Source of the DNA: Aphrocallistes beatrix
Taxonomy: Eukaryota > Porifera > Hexactinellida > Sceptrulophora > Aphrocallistidae
Reading direction: 5' to 3'
Assembly: GCA_963281255.1 (NCBI GenBank)
Contig: OY725489.1
Location: forward strand, 5,332,523-5,396,522
Length of the DNA stretch: 64,000 nt
Shown here: one piece after another, positions 8,533-19,620 of the stretch
Layout of the letters: each line of letters opens with the position of its first letter
Numbering within the stretch: the stretch's first letter is position 1
The notes under the pieces: model-generated
What the model was told of the DNA's origin: nothing
What the model saw: the letters and a program-made list of their open reading frames with translations, nothing else
Databases searched by the model: none
Position numbers and translations under genes: made by a program

Positions 8533-10236
8533 TTGGAAGATCTTTATGATGCTATTAAGAAGGTTCACATCGATCAAAATCATAGTGGTAGGACTGGATT
8601 GTATAAAATAATTTCATTAGAGCTGCATGGAGTGACAGAAAAGATTTGTCAGCTTTTCGTTTCCCACTGCAGGATATGTCAACTCAAGAAATTGAGGAAG
8701 TCTATTAGATCCCTTGTTATCAAACCAATTTCCTCTTCGTCATATTTATCTCGCGGGCAGATTGACTTGATTGACTTTTCAACGGTATTTCCCGAAGATA
8801 ATGAACCATATAACTGGCTTCTTGTATATCAAGATCATTTTACAAAGTTTGTCCGTCTACGTGCACTAGTGAATAAGTCTGCTGAAAAAGTTGCAAACGC
8901 TCTAATGGATTTTTTCTGCGATTTGGGAGCTCCGCTTATCCTTCAGAGTGATAATGGACGGGAGTTCAAAAATGCACTATTATTTAACATCCTGAATGAA
9001 AACTGGCCGTCAACAAAAATCATTCATGGGATGCCGCGTCATCCTGAAACTCAAGGCTCTGTTGAAAGAGCTAACCAAGACATCAAACGTCACTTCACTG
9101 CCATGTTTGACAACTCTGAGAACTCTTGGGTTAAGTTTGTCCGCCAAGTACAATATAAGAAGAATACCAGCTTTCATAGCACGATTGGAATGACTCCGTT
9201 CCAAGCGCTTGTACATCGTAAATCCCCTCTAGGCCTCACAGAACTCGGCATTCCCATTGAAGCGATATATAATATCTGGAGTGAAGATGATCTAGAACGC
9301 ATCACTGAGGAAATGAATAATCAATCTACTCTACCGAGACCTGAAGTGTATGACAACATCTGTGAAGTCCATTATTATGAGAGACAAGACACAGCAATTC
9401 CTTTGTATTCAGATCAATCTGATATCTATATGAAAGAAATATCACTTCCTCCTTCATCAAATCTTCACGTTTTCGAAGAAAACACTCACCCCGAGAGTCC
9501 AGGAATTTCTAAGTTCCCACCAATAAATAACTCCGATCAACCGCACGCTTCTATTCTACCCCAAGCATCTATAAATGAACCCACAAATTCGATTAGCAGC
9601 GTGCAGTTAGGAATTCATTCGCTTGACACCACCTTCCCATCACAATCTGAGGACACACCAGAATGCGCTGAATGTAACAACGAGACTTCAGGAGCACATC
9701 GTTGTCCAGGGTGCAAACGCTACATGTATGTTATTTGTGGGAGATCCAACGGTGAAGAAGGATTTGGAGCTGGCATATGGTGCAGCAAGTGTGACTTGCA
9801 TCGGTTACAGCAAGAAGGTGAGGTGGAGCGTATCGGAATTAAACGTCGCCAGAGCAAATTTCATAGCAGGATGCTCAAGAGCAGCGCCAGTAAAATGACT
9901 TCTGCCAATGTTGGGGATACAGTCATAATTCCGATAGCTAAACCCGATGTCATGATTCCACTTAGGATCAAAAACTTGATGGGTGTAATAATGGACAAAA
10001 ATGAAGACCTTTATGCAATCGGTACTGATCAAGGAAGGTTGGAATCCAGATATACACACAATCAATTTGATGTTTGTCCGACAAAGTTACATAAAATCGA
10101 TTCTGTTCCTGATTCTGTAATCTCACAGACCACAGCAATGCAGAATGCATCAATGTTTGTCTTGCAATCTTGTACTAGGACGTTCAATAAGTCTTGCGGG
10201 TCATGGTATATTTCGCAGACTATAATAGTAAACTAA
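8533..10236 (+). CDS. Integrase-core protein (KRBA2/Ginger-like, possibly Ty3-derived) fossil
   Basis: Domain order: an HHCC zinc-binding module (HIDQNHSG...CRICQ), then a DDE integrase core with the first Asp in QIDLIDFS, the second in LQSDNGREF and the Glu in HPETQGSVERANQ. A Pro/Ser-rich linker and a CxxC-HxC zinc finger (CAEC...HRCPGC...CSKC) of PHD-like type follow. This layout is known from animal proteins annotated as KRAB-A domain-containing 2-like, which derive from Ginger/Ty3-type integrases. The frame stays open upstream of 8533 without an ATG, so the true start or an upstream exon is not resolved. From 10,175 onward the frame reads through the left end of the mariner inserted there; the last about 20 residues are therefore foreign. 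I see no LTRs. Confidence 0.75.
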   Translation: MEDLYDAIKKVHIDQNHSGRTGLYKIISLELHGVTEKICQLFVSHCRICQLKKLRKSIRSLVIKPISSSSYLSRGQIDLIDFSTVFPEDNEPYNWLLVYQDHFTKFVRLRALVNKSAEKVANALMDFFCDLGAPLILQSDNGREFKNALLFNILNENWPSTKIIHGMPRHPETQGSVERANQDIKRHFTAMFDNSENSWVKFVRQVQYKKNTSFHSTIGMTPFQALVHRKSPLGLTELGIPIEAIYNIWSEDDLERITEEMNNQSTLPRPEVYDNICEVHYYERQDTAIPLYSDQSDIYMKEISLPPSSNLHVFEENTHPESPGISKFPPINNSDQPHASILPQASINEPTNSISSVQLGIHSLDTTFPSQSEDTPECAECNNETSGAHRCPGCKRYMYVICGRSNGEEGFGAGIWCSKCDLHRLQQEGEVERIGIKRRQSKFHSRMLKSSASKMTSANVGDTVIIPIAKPDVMIPLRIKNLMGVIMDKNEDLYAIGTDQGRLESRYTHNQFDVCPTKLHKIDSVPDSVISQTTAMQNASMFVLQSCTRTFNKSCGSWYISQTIIVN

Positions 10237-11510
10237 TCAGTTTTCATCTATAACACAACCTTATATCTTAGCTTGATTTACTGAAAATCTTAGCTTGATT
10301 GAATGAAAATTACAAATTTCTGATCAATTTATTCACACATCATTTCAACATACTGGTAAAATTATGGCTTCCAAGGATGACAATTTTAATCTGAAATGGA
10401 GAGCTTACATTGAGTTTCGCACAAAACTCCGCATCCAGCCGGTACTCATCTACAACGAGTTGCAGGAGGTATTGTGCATGGACTGCCCTTTCAGATCAAC
10501 GGTTGAGCGATGGGCTGCACGATTTCAGTCTGGAAATACAGACGTGTCAGATCTACCTCGATCTGGGAGACCGGTGTCCGTCAGCACCCCAGAGAATGTT
10601 GCTCTAATCGAGAGCAAAGTCAGGGAAGATAAGTGTATAACAATCGAGCAGTTAGAGCAGAGTATGGAGATTTCATCGGGGGCCATTCATTCCATTCTGA
10701 CTACTCAGCTTGGTTTCCGATCCATTCGCGGTAAGTGGGTCCCACATAACCTCGGCGATCAACAAAAGCTCGCACGTGTAAAGACTGCCAAGAAACTCCT
10801 GGAAACCTATGACGGTTGTGATCCTAGACGCCTAGCTGAAGTTATAACCGGGGATGAGACTTGGGTCTATTATTCAACCCCTTACAGCAAGTATAAAATG
10901 CGATCATGGGTGAGAGGGGACGAAAGACCGGCCCAAATTCCTAGGCCCGACTTCAGAAAACCGAAGGTCATGTACCCGATTTTCTTCAATAGTAGTGGAA
11001 TAGTCTTGCAAATACCTTCTGAAAGTGGTAAAACAGTAAACGCAACGTTTTTTACAAAGAAAGTACTTCCAAACCTAATCAAAAACGCGGAAGAGCTCCG
11101 AGCCAAGGCTAAAACGAGGGGAATAAAATTATTGATAGATAATGCTAGCTCCCATACAGCCAAGCTCACTAAAAATTTCTTGGAATCAGAGGGGTTAAAT
11201 TTACTTCCCTACCCACCCTACTCACCAGACCTAGCTCCCTGTTATTTTTGGCTATTCCCCAAGCTCAAAATCTACCTTCAGGCAAGGAACTTGAGCCGAA
11301 ACAAACCCTCGGGTCGGCCCTGTACCACTGCTTCAAATCCATCCCCGAAGAAGAGTACAGAAATGCATTCATAAAGTAGGTGGAAAGATTGAAACGCTGT
11401 GTAGAATTAGGAGGGGGGTATTTCGAATATATAATACATTGAAACATATTCTATGACATTTATTTATTATTTTATGGTATGACCCGCAAGACTTTTTGAA
11501 TGCCCTAGTA
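10175..11510 (+). mobile_element. mariner element inserted in the integrase gene
   Basis: 1,336 bp with inverted ends of about 28 bp (CTAGGACGTTCAATAAGTC on the left, the complement of CTAGGGCATTCAAAAAGTC on the right, then CTTGCGGGTCAT) and the TA duplication at 10,173-10,174 and 11,511-11,512. It lies in the same orientation as the integrase gene it splits. Confidence 0.95.
10364..11374 (+). CDS. mariner-family transposase (inactive)
   Basis: 336 residues read from an ATG at 10,364, close to the 340-350 usual for mariner. The N-terminal helix-turn-helix region leads to the linker motif WVPHNL (family WVPHEL), then the first Asp in ITGDETW, the second in LLIDNASSHTA and the YSPDLAP motif. 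The third catalytic Asp of the DD34D triad, expected after LAPC/S, is replaced by Tyr (LAPCYFWLF), so the enzyme should be dead. The frame shifts near 11,290. The usual C-terminus (YHCFKSIPEEEYRNAF) is readable downstream in another frame, with a stop where a Trp is expected. It would act in cis on the flanking inverted repeats. Confidence 0.93.
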   Translation: MASKDDNFNLKWRAYIEFRTKLRIQPVLIYNELQEVLCMDCPFRSTVERWAARFQSGNTDVSDLPRSGRPVSVSTPENVALIESKVREDKCITIEQLEQSMEISSGAIHSILTTQLGFRSIRGKWVPHNLGDQQKLARVKTAKKLLETYDGCDPRRLAEVITGDETWVYYSTPYSKYKMRSWVRGDERPAQIPRPDFRKPKVMYPIFFNSSGIVLQIPSESGKTVNATFFTKKVLPNLIKNAEELRAKAKTRGIKLLIDNASSHTAKLTKNFLESEGLNLLPYPPYSPDLAPCYFWLFPKLKIYLQARNLSRNKPSGRPCTTASNPSPKKSTEMHS

Positions 11511-11630
11511 AGTGCAAGAATTGCTCAAATTTAAGATACTTGTGTAAAAGAGCGAAGATGAGATGCAATTCGAGGTGCCATGATGGCAAAGCTTGCAAAA
11601 ATAAGCACATAACACCTGTAGTGTAAACTC
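11511..11630 (+). other. Cysteine-rich tail separated from the integrase gene by the mariner
   Basis: Directly past the mariner is a short open stretch rich in Cys and Lys (for example CKNCSNLRYLCKR) on the same strand as the integrase gene. I read it as the far side of the gene the mariner split. From 11,640 to about 11,990 I see nothing identifiable. Confidence 0.5.
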
Positions 11631-11989
11631 TAGAACTAGGTTTTCTAACCAGCAAATAAGTGTGTAATATTATCTATTGTATACTTTCTAGTAATTTACA
11701 GTGGTCTTAAACACCCTCTTGTACTCTCCTCGATTTTTGAAATTTAGTGCGATACAATAATTAGTAGTAAATAATTCGAATTTTTAAAAAAATTATTCAA
11801 GAAAGAAATTCTATATCACTTGTTCTATCTGATCTATCAAGTACGAATCAATGAATTCATATAAGCAAAAAATCTCTAGAATTAAAAAATATTAATACTT
11901 TATTCGGAGCACATTTTAGTATACGATTTGCTATTCTACGAAATATCCTTTCGGTGTCAAGATATATGATGGCGTGAAGATTAAAATAT

Positions 11990-13020
11990 ATTTTTATTCA
12001 ACTCGTAGTATTTCAATTCTCGATAATAATTTACATTACTGAAATAACTAATGCAATAAATAAGATAATTCCCAACCTGTGATTGCGTATCTCTTAACTG
12101 GCAATCGTGTGAAACACGTGGCTGTCTTAGGATGGCTTTTGTCTTGCCACAGGTTTTGTTGGTTCTCTTGCATTTGCTCACTGCCAGAGTCAAGTCATGA
12201 ACTAGATATTTTACTGGACATAATATTATGCGATCAGGGGGAATGGAATGTGAATGTTATACATATAATGTGGCAGTCGAATTTAGCAAATTAAAATTAA
12301 AACAGCTGTGTTATAGGATCAAAAATTAAGTGAGCATGTAAACAATAATAACAAGAACCCCAGTTTGCCTTCACCTTTATCAAGCAGTCGCCAGGCAGGA
12401 GATACAGACAAATGACTACAAGACAATTGACTACAGGACAAATGGCTACAGACAAATGAGTACACGGACAAATGGGTACACGGACAAATGTCAAATAGGG
12501 GATCGATGAACTATGTTTCAAACTTCTCAACTATCTTTTGGTTTCATTATGACACCAAATTGTTTTGTCTATGTGTGTTTATGTGCAAATCAAACATGAA
12601 AATTCTTATTAATAGGAATCAGTATATATAATTGTGTTGAAATCGTACAGTATCCGACCTTATCTGCCGGTAAACAGGTCACACCTTTTGTCGAACTTCA
12701 TTCTTCTTGCACTTTGGTATTTCCGTTATGGAGGAAAATAAATATAGGGAGACAGTCATCTCAAAAGTTGACCACTATACATAGTATAGTCGGCAAACTA
12801 AAATGGAACAATTCAAAATAAAACACTACTTTAACCATCTATTTTCATGTTATTGACATAGTATAAGAATTAATTAATTAATTAATTAAGTAAGTATAAT
12901 ATAAGTAATATAAAGATTCCAGAGCTCCGGAACTAGTCACGTAAATAAAGTAAAATATGCAAGAACACGAATCTTGATGATGATGATGATGATAACATTG
13001 TTATGACTGGTAATCATGGA
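11990..13020. repeat. First unit of an old tandem duplication (partner 13,340-13,950)
   Basis: Blocks recur in the same order 1.0-1.4 kb downstream: CATTACTGAAATAACT...CCAACCTGTGATTG (12,030 vs 13,360), CAGTCGAATTTAGCAAA (12,275 vs 13,630), and CGTAAATAAAGTAAAATAT...GAACACGAATCTTGATGATG followed by AATCATGGAAACAAGCATGA (12,940 vs 13,858). Copies are diverged with indels. Short open frames inside are not conserved between the units, so neither is called a gene. Confidence 0.6.
12405..12492. repeat. Minisatellite, about 5 units of GGACAAATG(A/G)CTACA
   Basis: Direct repeats of roughly 14-18 bp (GACAAATGACTACA with variants) present only in the first unit of the duplication above, so they arose or were inserted after it. 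AATT and GATG runs lie at 12,862-12,886 and 12,974-12,992. Confidence 0.6.
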
Positions 13021-13339
13021 AACAAGCATGAGAAAAACGTTTGATCGCATTGTGCAACAATTGTGCACAGGCATTCGTGATGCGACTAGTCCATCACCGG
13101 AGTCAACAAATAGACAGCTCAACTCGGGGACCATAAATCAGCTTTGTGGGTTGTTCCCGACCTACAAAAAAAATCCTGCCGAGCTCTTATTTGAGAACTG
13201 AACTCCCTTTTTGACCCTTGAGGTATGCCACTGTAGAATACAACAAATATTTCGGTTGTGTTCATGTATGGTTCATAAATATAATTACAGAAAGGAATCC
13301 ATCTAATTTAGCAGTATATATATACCATATTATACGGAG

Positions 13340-13950
13340 ATGGTCGTGTAATACTTCTACATTACAGAAATAACTGAAAAATAAAGGGAAATTTCCAACC
13401 AGTGATTGTGTATATCTTATCCGAGTCTATCTTCCTAATTGATAGATTTCAGCTTTATCACATGCCTCGTAACAGGATTGGGACCCGTGTGATCTTTCCT
13501 ACCTTGCGGTCTTTCCTACCACCAGTTTCCTATTTCTACCGATCTTCGCTTCGGTTATAAGAATATTTACTTGGGAGCGAGTGGAAAGTAAATATGTTAG
13601 GATAACGTCTGGAACTGGAAATATTTGGCAGTCGAATCTAGCAAACCAAAACAGCTGTTGTAAACAAAAGATTCAGTGCACATATATATATATACGTACA
13701 TGACAAATCATATAAAACGGGAAAATGTTTGGATAGAGAACAGAACATAAAATAATGATCATTTTTTCGATATTTAGTGAAATTGTTGAGCTTATTCAGT
13801 AAACTTGCATTTATATATTGCTGCCTATACGGACATTCCAGAGTTTTGAAACTAGTTACGTAAACAAAGTAAAATATTCATGAACACGAATCTTGATGAT
13901 GACATACTTGTACATTGTTATGACAACTCAAATCATGGAAACAAGTATGA
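13340..13950. repeat. Second unit of the tandem duplication
   Basis: Matches blocks of 11,990-13,020 as listed there. It lacks the minisatellite, and its GATG run is shorter. Confidence 0.55.
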
Positions 13951-14364
13951 TACTTGAGTAGAGCAATTTACGAAGTAAGCTGCGTAGATTATTTACACTC
14001 ACTTAATTAATTTAAACGCCACTGCTTTTATTGGATGTATGTCTGGATGGAGATTGCATGATAAAGCTGGAAGCAAACTGGGATAATCAATTAATTAATT
14101 AATATTCGCAAATATAGATCCGTGTAACCGGTTGCTACGTATTAGGCATTAAAATTAATAACAAAAAAGCTAATTTAGTCTAAAAATAGATATATTACAT
14201 CTATAGAACATGTCTAAATTTAGCAACACTCATACACAGCCACACAACGTACAATTACAACTGCAAATGGATAGCTATTAAATAGAGATAAATACAATAA
14301 ATTTGCTCAAATTACGCATCCAGAAGTAAAATAATAAAAGTCATTCTACAAAATAATTCTGAAA

Positions 14365-14873
14365 TTGTCTAATAAAATGTTGGGAAAAATGAGTACACAT
14401 CAACGCGCATGTAACTTCCTCCCTAGTGATGGTATTCAGTTCGTGCCAGGAAAGTTACGGATTGGGGAGTGCAATCAGAACATAATAATTGAGAAGAGAC
14501 CGGCCAAAAGAATATTCACTTGTGCAGAGACGTCATCGAACACATCTGGAGTGGAGGCGAGAGTAAACAGCTCCAGCTTACATTTCGAACAGAACGAAAT
14601 ACTTTGACTACCCATATCAGCCGTAGACGCCATCATTCTGATTATTGGCTGGACATCTTCGCGTCCTACACTGATGAACAATTCATGCAAGAATTTGGAT
14701 GTGACCAGTTTCATGCATACAAAGAGCATGTTAAACAATATGGTAAAGCTTTCCGGTGGAATCCCCCGAAGCTAACATTCGAGCAAAGGGAAGAAAAATT
14801 CAAGCAACAGTATTTGCCAGCAGATAAAATGCTCGACTATCCACAATTAGAGATACTCACTTACTTGGAGTAG
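14365..14873 (+). pseudogene. Unrecognised ORF pair, probably one frameshifted gene
   Basis: Two overlapping plus-strand frames: 14,365-14,607 (80 codons) and 14,520-14,873 (117 codons). The second has the more protein-like end, with aromatic and charged residues in order (HHSDYWLDIFASYTDEQF, then FGCDQFHAYKEHVKQYG and KLTFEQREEKFKQQYL) and a natural stop. A polyadenylation-like AATAAA-poor but T-rich region follows. A single frameshift near 14,560 would explain the pair. No domain is recognised. It may be an accessory ORF of a DNA transposon, given that the whole neighbourhood is transposon debris. Confidence 0.35.
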
Positions 14874-15993
14874 ATTTTGTATGTATGTAACAATCATGTG
14901 ATTCATTGCTATTACTTTACAACTATTAGTACATAGTATAACTATTATTATAATAAAGTACTTGTTGATAAGTTAGTAATAATATCACTAGACGTACATA
15001 ATACCATTTGTCTGCTTCATATATTATTATATTGGATCTATGATCCTATGTAATATTGTAGCACAGTTCTAAAATGAGTGCTGGAGTCCGGCCTGGCGCA
15101 AGTGGCATGCACAGACCTGAGTATAAAAGACATCACTAATTTCCCTGGATTTTCCATGGAATTCGCATTTTAAATCTAGAATATTTTTGAGAGGAGCTTG
15201 TAAGTATACTCGAGTGGTTATACGGGAGGGTTGATTTGAAATTAGTTGATGTATCACACAGTAGTACTCAACATACAAGTATTATCTAGAATAAGAAATA
15301 AAATATTCTATTGATTTCAGATAGAAGATAATTGATGAAATAAAGCATGCGATAAAAACTATTTTTGGGTAAAACTTTCAAAGTCAATTTACGAGATTTA
15401 ATAAACGAGGGAGGGGGGCTAGAAAAAAAACATTAATTAATAAGCGGGGGTCAGTTTATTCGGACACCTAGAGTAGATCCATCAGATATTTGCAGCCACA
15501 AATGCGACAAATGACTTTGAATACAAGTCGTCTTATTCGGCAAACTTAGCCCTCTAGCAACATCATAGCAGCATACGAATGTAACAACATTCCATTCTTA
15601 AAACTTGTTTGAACCCTATCGAGTGATCCTTCATGCGACTCCGCTCGGTCTAAATTTGACAATGATTTGTGAATAGGGTATTTCGTCCAAATAGTAAGAT
15701 TGCAATGATTTGTTTTGATCCACAGGCACAGGGTCGAGAGACTTTCTCAGAATAAATGTCGCCTATTTCAAATTCACCCCTTTTGGTCTACATAATCACA
15801 ACAAAAAACATGCTAAACATGTCCAACCGTGCTCATTTCCCTAAACAATGATCAAAAGTCACTAGACTACAAATGGCGACACATGCATCAACGAGTTTAA
15901 AATTTAGGCGTTTACAAATATAATCAACAAAAATAGATAGATAAATATCCTTGATGGTGTTTGGATTAACAGTACTTTCAACATATTTTATGC
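14874..15993. other. Interval without recognisable features
   Basis: About 1.1 kb of AT-rich sequence. I see short unrelated frames and no convincing inverted ends or tandem repeats. Confidence 0.4.
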
Positions 15994-16194
15994 CAGCGGT
16001 TCCCAAACTGGGGTGCATGAACCCCCTAGCGGTGCACGGGACAAGGATTATAACTGAATATTGAGCATTTTTAACAGAATTATTTTTGAAGTTATATGCA
16101 CATTACTCCTAGAACCTGGCATAAGTCCTGGGGTGCACAAAATAATTTGTAGGTGTCATGAGGTGCACGAAGTAAAAGGGTTTGGGAACCACTG
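15994..16194. mobile_element. hAT-type MITE (CAGCGGTTCCCAAAC) with perfect 8-bp TSD
   Basis: Ends CAGCGGTTCCCAAACTGGGG and GGGTTTGGGAACCACTG, flanked by TTTTATGC on both sides (15,986-15,993 and 16,195-16,202). The GGTTCCCAAAC termini are the widely distributed hAT/Charlie type. 201 bp, no ORF. Confidence 0.92.
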
Positions 16195-16610
16195 TTTTAT
16201 GCGAACAAAAAGGTTCTTTACAGACCACATAAGGGTGCGCGTTATTGGGAGGTCCCCAGTCAAGGCTCCATTTTCCATCCCAGACAACAATATGTCACAA
16301 TAGCAATGCACACATAACAGTAGATATGTAAGCATGTTACAACCAAGTGCAATTGGAATTTAGGTTAGTAAGAATTGAGAAATGCAAACACCATCCATAA
16401 TTGGCAAAATTCTAAAAATATCAACATGTGCATGTGTACTGTACATGGCTAGCTATATTTAGAATTCTGTCACCACATTACAAGAAACTAGTTCTATTAT
16501 TAGCATGTGAGGTGGAACAATTATGGGCAATACAACTGTAGTTAATTTTAACGAGTTACACCAAATCAATATAAATATGGAAATAATTAATGTCATAACT
16601 AATTCAAAAA

Positions 16611-18921
16611 ATGTCTTCTTCAGAACAAGAAACTATTTCTACATTTCGCAGCGCAGATCTCCCGAAGGTTTGCATTCCGGCTGATTTTGAATCTAGCATG
16701 GTCTGACAATGAAGGTGATTTCATATTCAAAGTCCCAACAATCCCAACTGAATTAACACCAGCTACATCCACGCCTACTGAGCTCGGATCTACTCTCTCT
16801 CTCAAGTAGCCCTCTCTTCGCAGACATCCGAAGAATCGGATAACACGGCACCAGCTACTCCAGTTCATACCAAAAAGCAGCGCGGATATAAACTCAACAC
16901 TGGGAGGTTTCGGAAGGGTGAGGGAGTCAAAAGAAAATCTACTTTCACACATCTACCACAAAGCGATTACCCCTTCATACTAGCACTCCGAAATCTAAAA
17001 CACTATTACAGCAAGTGAAGTTTCCTCAGCCCAATAAACGCCTCAGTATTATGGTACAGAAGGATGGAGCTCAATCATTTCGTGATCTCTACGTTCCTCA
17101 TGGCTCGCAAATAATTGATATCGATATACTGAGTACGGTATTTTCTCTATTGAGATGCACTGAGGCACACTGCACTGGTAATTTGAATCTGTATCAATAC
17201 GCTTTTCGTGATGGGTTACAATCATATCTCTTGTTGAAATGCAGTCGCTGCCATCTTGTGCTTGCTGAATTTCGCACATCCTGTCCGGTTAGAATGAAAC
17301 CTAATGAAGCCGTGAACGATCCTCAAATGCTTTGCCGGAAAAAGTCGGAAGTCAACGTTAGAGCTTTACTAGCAGCACACTGTACTTCAATGAGCTGGAG
17401 TGATTTTCTACTGACCTGCAATCTCCTTGATATACAAAATACCTGGCATAGAATGTCCAAGTCTCTACTCGCGCAATTGGTCCTTTCTACAGATAAAATA
17501 TGCCAGCAATCCATGTCCATGACAGCAAAAGAAGTGAGAGCCAAAGCTGAGTCATCTAACATTCCTGGTTGCAAGGTATGCGCGGTGAGCTTTGACGGAT
17601 CTTGGCACAGGCGCGTCATTTTAGTAAGTCAAAACGGGGAAAGTCCTTGACTACGTCCTTTACGAACGCGTGTGTAACAAATGTATCAGATGGACGGAAG
17701 AACGTAAGAAAGAAAACCCAGAGGAATACAGCGAATACTGGGAGAAACATTCGAGCGAATGCCCAGCTAACTTCTCTGGAACAAGTCAGGCGATGGAATC
17801 TTCTGCTGCAATAGAAATCTGGGGTAGATCAGTTGACAAGCATTCTCTAGCCTATACTACATATGTGGGAGATGGGGAGTCAAGCTCTTTCAAAAGGTTG
17901 GAACAAAATAATCCTTACAAAGGAATGGAAGTTATCCGGAAAGAGGAATGTCTTGGGCACACGCAAAAACGATTAAAGAAACACCTCAAAAAGAAGACAA
18001 CTACGAAAACAATGCCCTCCAAGCCAATACCCGCATCAAAGGTCGAGAGAATTGCTCATCTATACGCTCTTGTTATTGGCAAGAAGAGAGGCAGAACACC
18101 ACTAGACATTCAAAACGCCCTTTACACACTGATGAATCATTTGTTCGAGGAGCACGATCGTTGCCCACACTCAAAAGAATCCTGGTGTTACTTTCAAAAG
18201 GGCCTCGCAATTTCAGCTGAGAATACCTCTCATCCACCTCCCATACTCCGACAACCCTATCTGAATAAAGACGAGTATTCGCGCCTGGAAGATGTTTTCA
18301 AGAAATTTGCAAGCATTGAAATGTGTTCCGCTCTGACAATGGGATTAACACAGAACTGTAAGAGTCGCTACATTCAGTTGTATGGCATAATGCTCCAAAG
18401 ACAAAACGTGTAGGACAAAAGTCACTTCAAGCCGCTGCTGCTATTGCTGTGTGCACTTTCAATGAAGGTTCAATGATGCTCGCAGCTATTCTGTCAGATC
18501 AACATGTACAATGTAGCCGTATAACTCTTGAACACCTAGCATCGATGGATAAAGAAAGGAACCGCTGTAAACTTAAAGCCGTTATGCTACTCAAAAGAGG
18601 CGTCGGAGAGTTCTCAAATCCCAATTCATAGCAGCAGAATCCTCCAGGCATAGACGTGAAAAGGATACTATGACCTATAAATCTGGAGGTTTTGGTACTG
18701 AGCTCAACCCTGATGACTCTGAAACTGTTTGCGAGGAATGTAAACAACACGACTGCCCAACCGGGGGAAAGAGGGCGAATGATGACTGGTTAGGTTGTGA
18801 GTTCTGCCTGAGATGGTTTCACTGTGGATGCGTCAATACCAGTCTAAAGGACATGGGAGATGATCCTTATATCTGTAGGAAATGTGACTTGGAATTCGAG
18901 TCCTGTGTAGAAGCTGTATAA
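16611..18921 (+). pseudogene. Mutator-like (MULE) transposase with C-terminal PHD finger
   Basis: Reads from an ATG at 16,611 (MSSSEQETISTF) through at least four frame breaks to a stop at 18,921. Parts in order: a low-complexity Thr/Pro N-terminus (16,611-16,990); a region with C-x2-C CSRCHLVLAEF (17,235-17,270); the first catalytic Asp in VSFDGSWHRR (about 17,600), where a short deletion removes residues normally present before GKVLDYVLYERVCNKC; the second Asp in VGDGESSSF (about 17,870); KEECLGHTQKRLKKHL and ESWCYFQKG; and NESLHSVVWHNAPK with the catalytic Glu in a new frame at about 18,355. The last 80 residues form a PHD finger (CEEC...WLGCEFCLRWFHCGC...YICRKC). This arrangement is known from invertebrate Mutator-type transposases. 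Terminal repeats were not located. Confidence 0.88.
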
Positions 18922-19156
18922 CTATCATTTCTGTAGTAGCATGCCACCATTAGAATAGTATGATATACTTGTTTGCTCATTTATACTATAATAAATATCT
19001 ATGCATTAATCTAGCCAAGGGAATTTGAAACTACGTCACTAATATTAAAAATATCGGTCGACATACCGATAGAAAAGCACCACAAAAACAGTCAATAATA
19101 GTATCGAAATTGGAAAAATACAGTTAGGGTCGCATATCATTATGAACCCCATGGGG

Positions 19157-19213
19157 ATCCAAAATATTTTCACAATAGAGAGAGTCTCTCTCTATTGTGA
19201 AAATATTTTGGAT
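19157..19213. repeat. Perfect 57-bp palindrome
   Basis: Two 28-nt arms (ATCCAAAATATTTTCACAAT then AGAGAGAG, and the exact complement) separated by one T at 19,185. No mismatch is present, so the palindrome is young or maintained. From 18,922 to 19,156 I see nothing else. Confidence 0.9.
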
Positions 19214-19620
19214 TCCAGAACTGGCAAAAAAAAAGTTGTACGTATTTTTTTGGCCCACCGTTTACTTGCTACTTTATTTTTTCCTCCATTTTAGATTTAG
19301 TTTTACTCACTCACTACTTTTTTTTACTTGCTACTTATTTTTTGACCGACATTTAGTTGGCGTGAGGAGAAAAAATTATTGATTGTACAATATATGACAG
19401 AAACGAGGGTGCATCGAGGGATTTGCAGGAATATTTGAGTATTTCAGAAACAGAATTTTCTTAATTTAACCATGTCTTTTTCATCAGGGTGTCCGGGAAA
19501 TTTACTTGCTACTTTTTTTTTGCTCGCAATCCAGAATATTTACTTACTACCTTTTATTTTTCTCCAAAAAAATAAAAAGGTAGTAAGTAGCAAGTAAAAA
19601 AAAAGTAGCAAGTAAATCCC
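19213..19620. repeat. Dispersed repeat with reiterated TTTACTTGCTACTTTTT motifs and a hairpin
   Basis: TTCCAGAACTGGCAA...AAAAGTTGTA followed by CGTTTACT (19,213-19,270) recurs at 48,858-48,916. The TTTACTTGCTACTT motif is reiterated at about 19,260, 19,325 and 19,500, then in reverse complement at 19,580-19,617. ACTACCTTTTATTTTT/AAAAATAAAAAGGTAGT (19,545-19,583) forms a hairpin. Confidence 0.6.
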
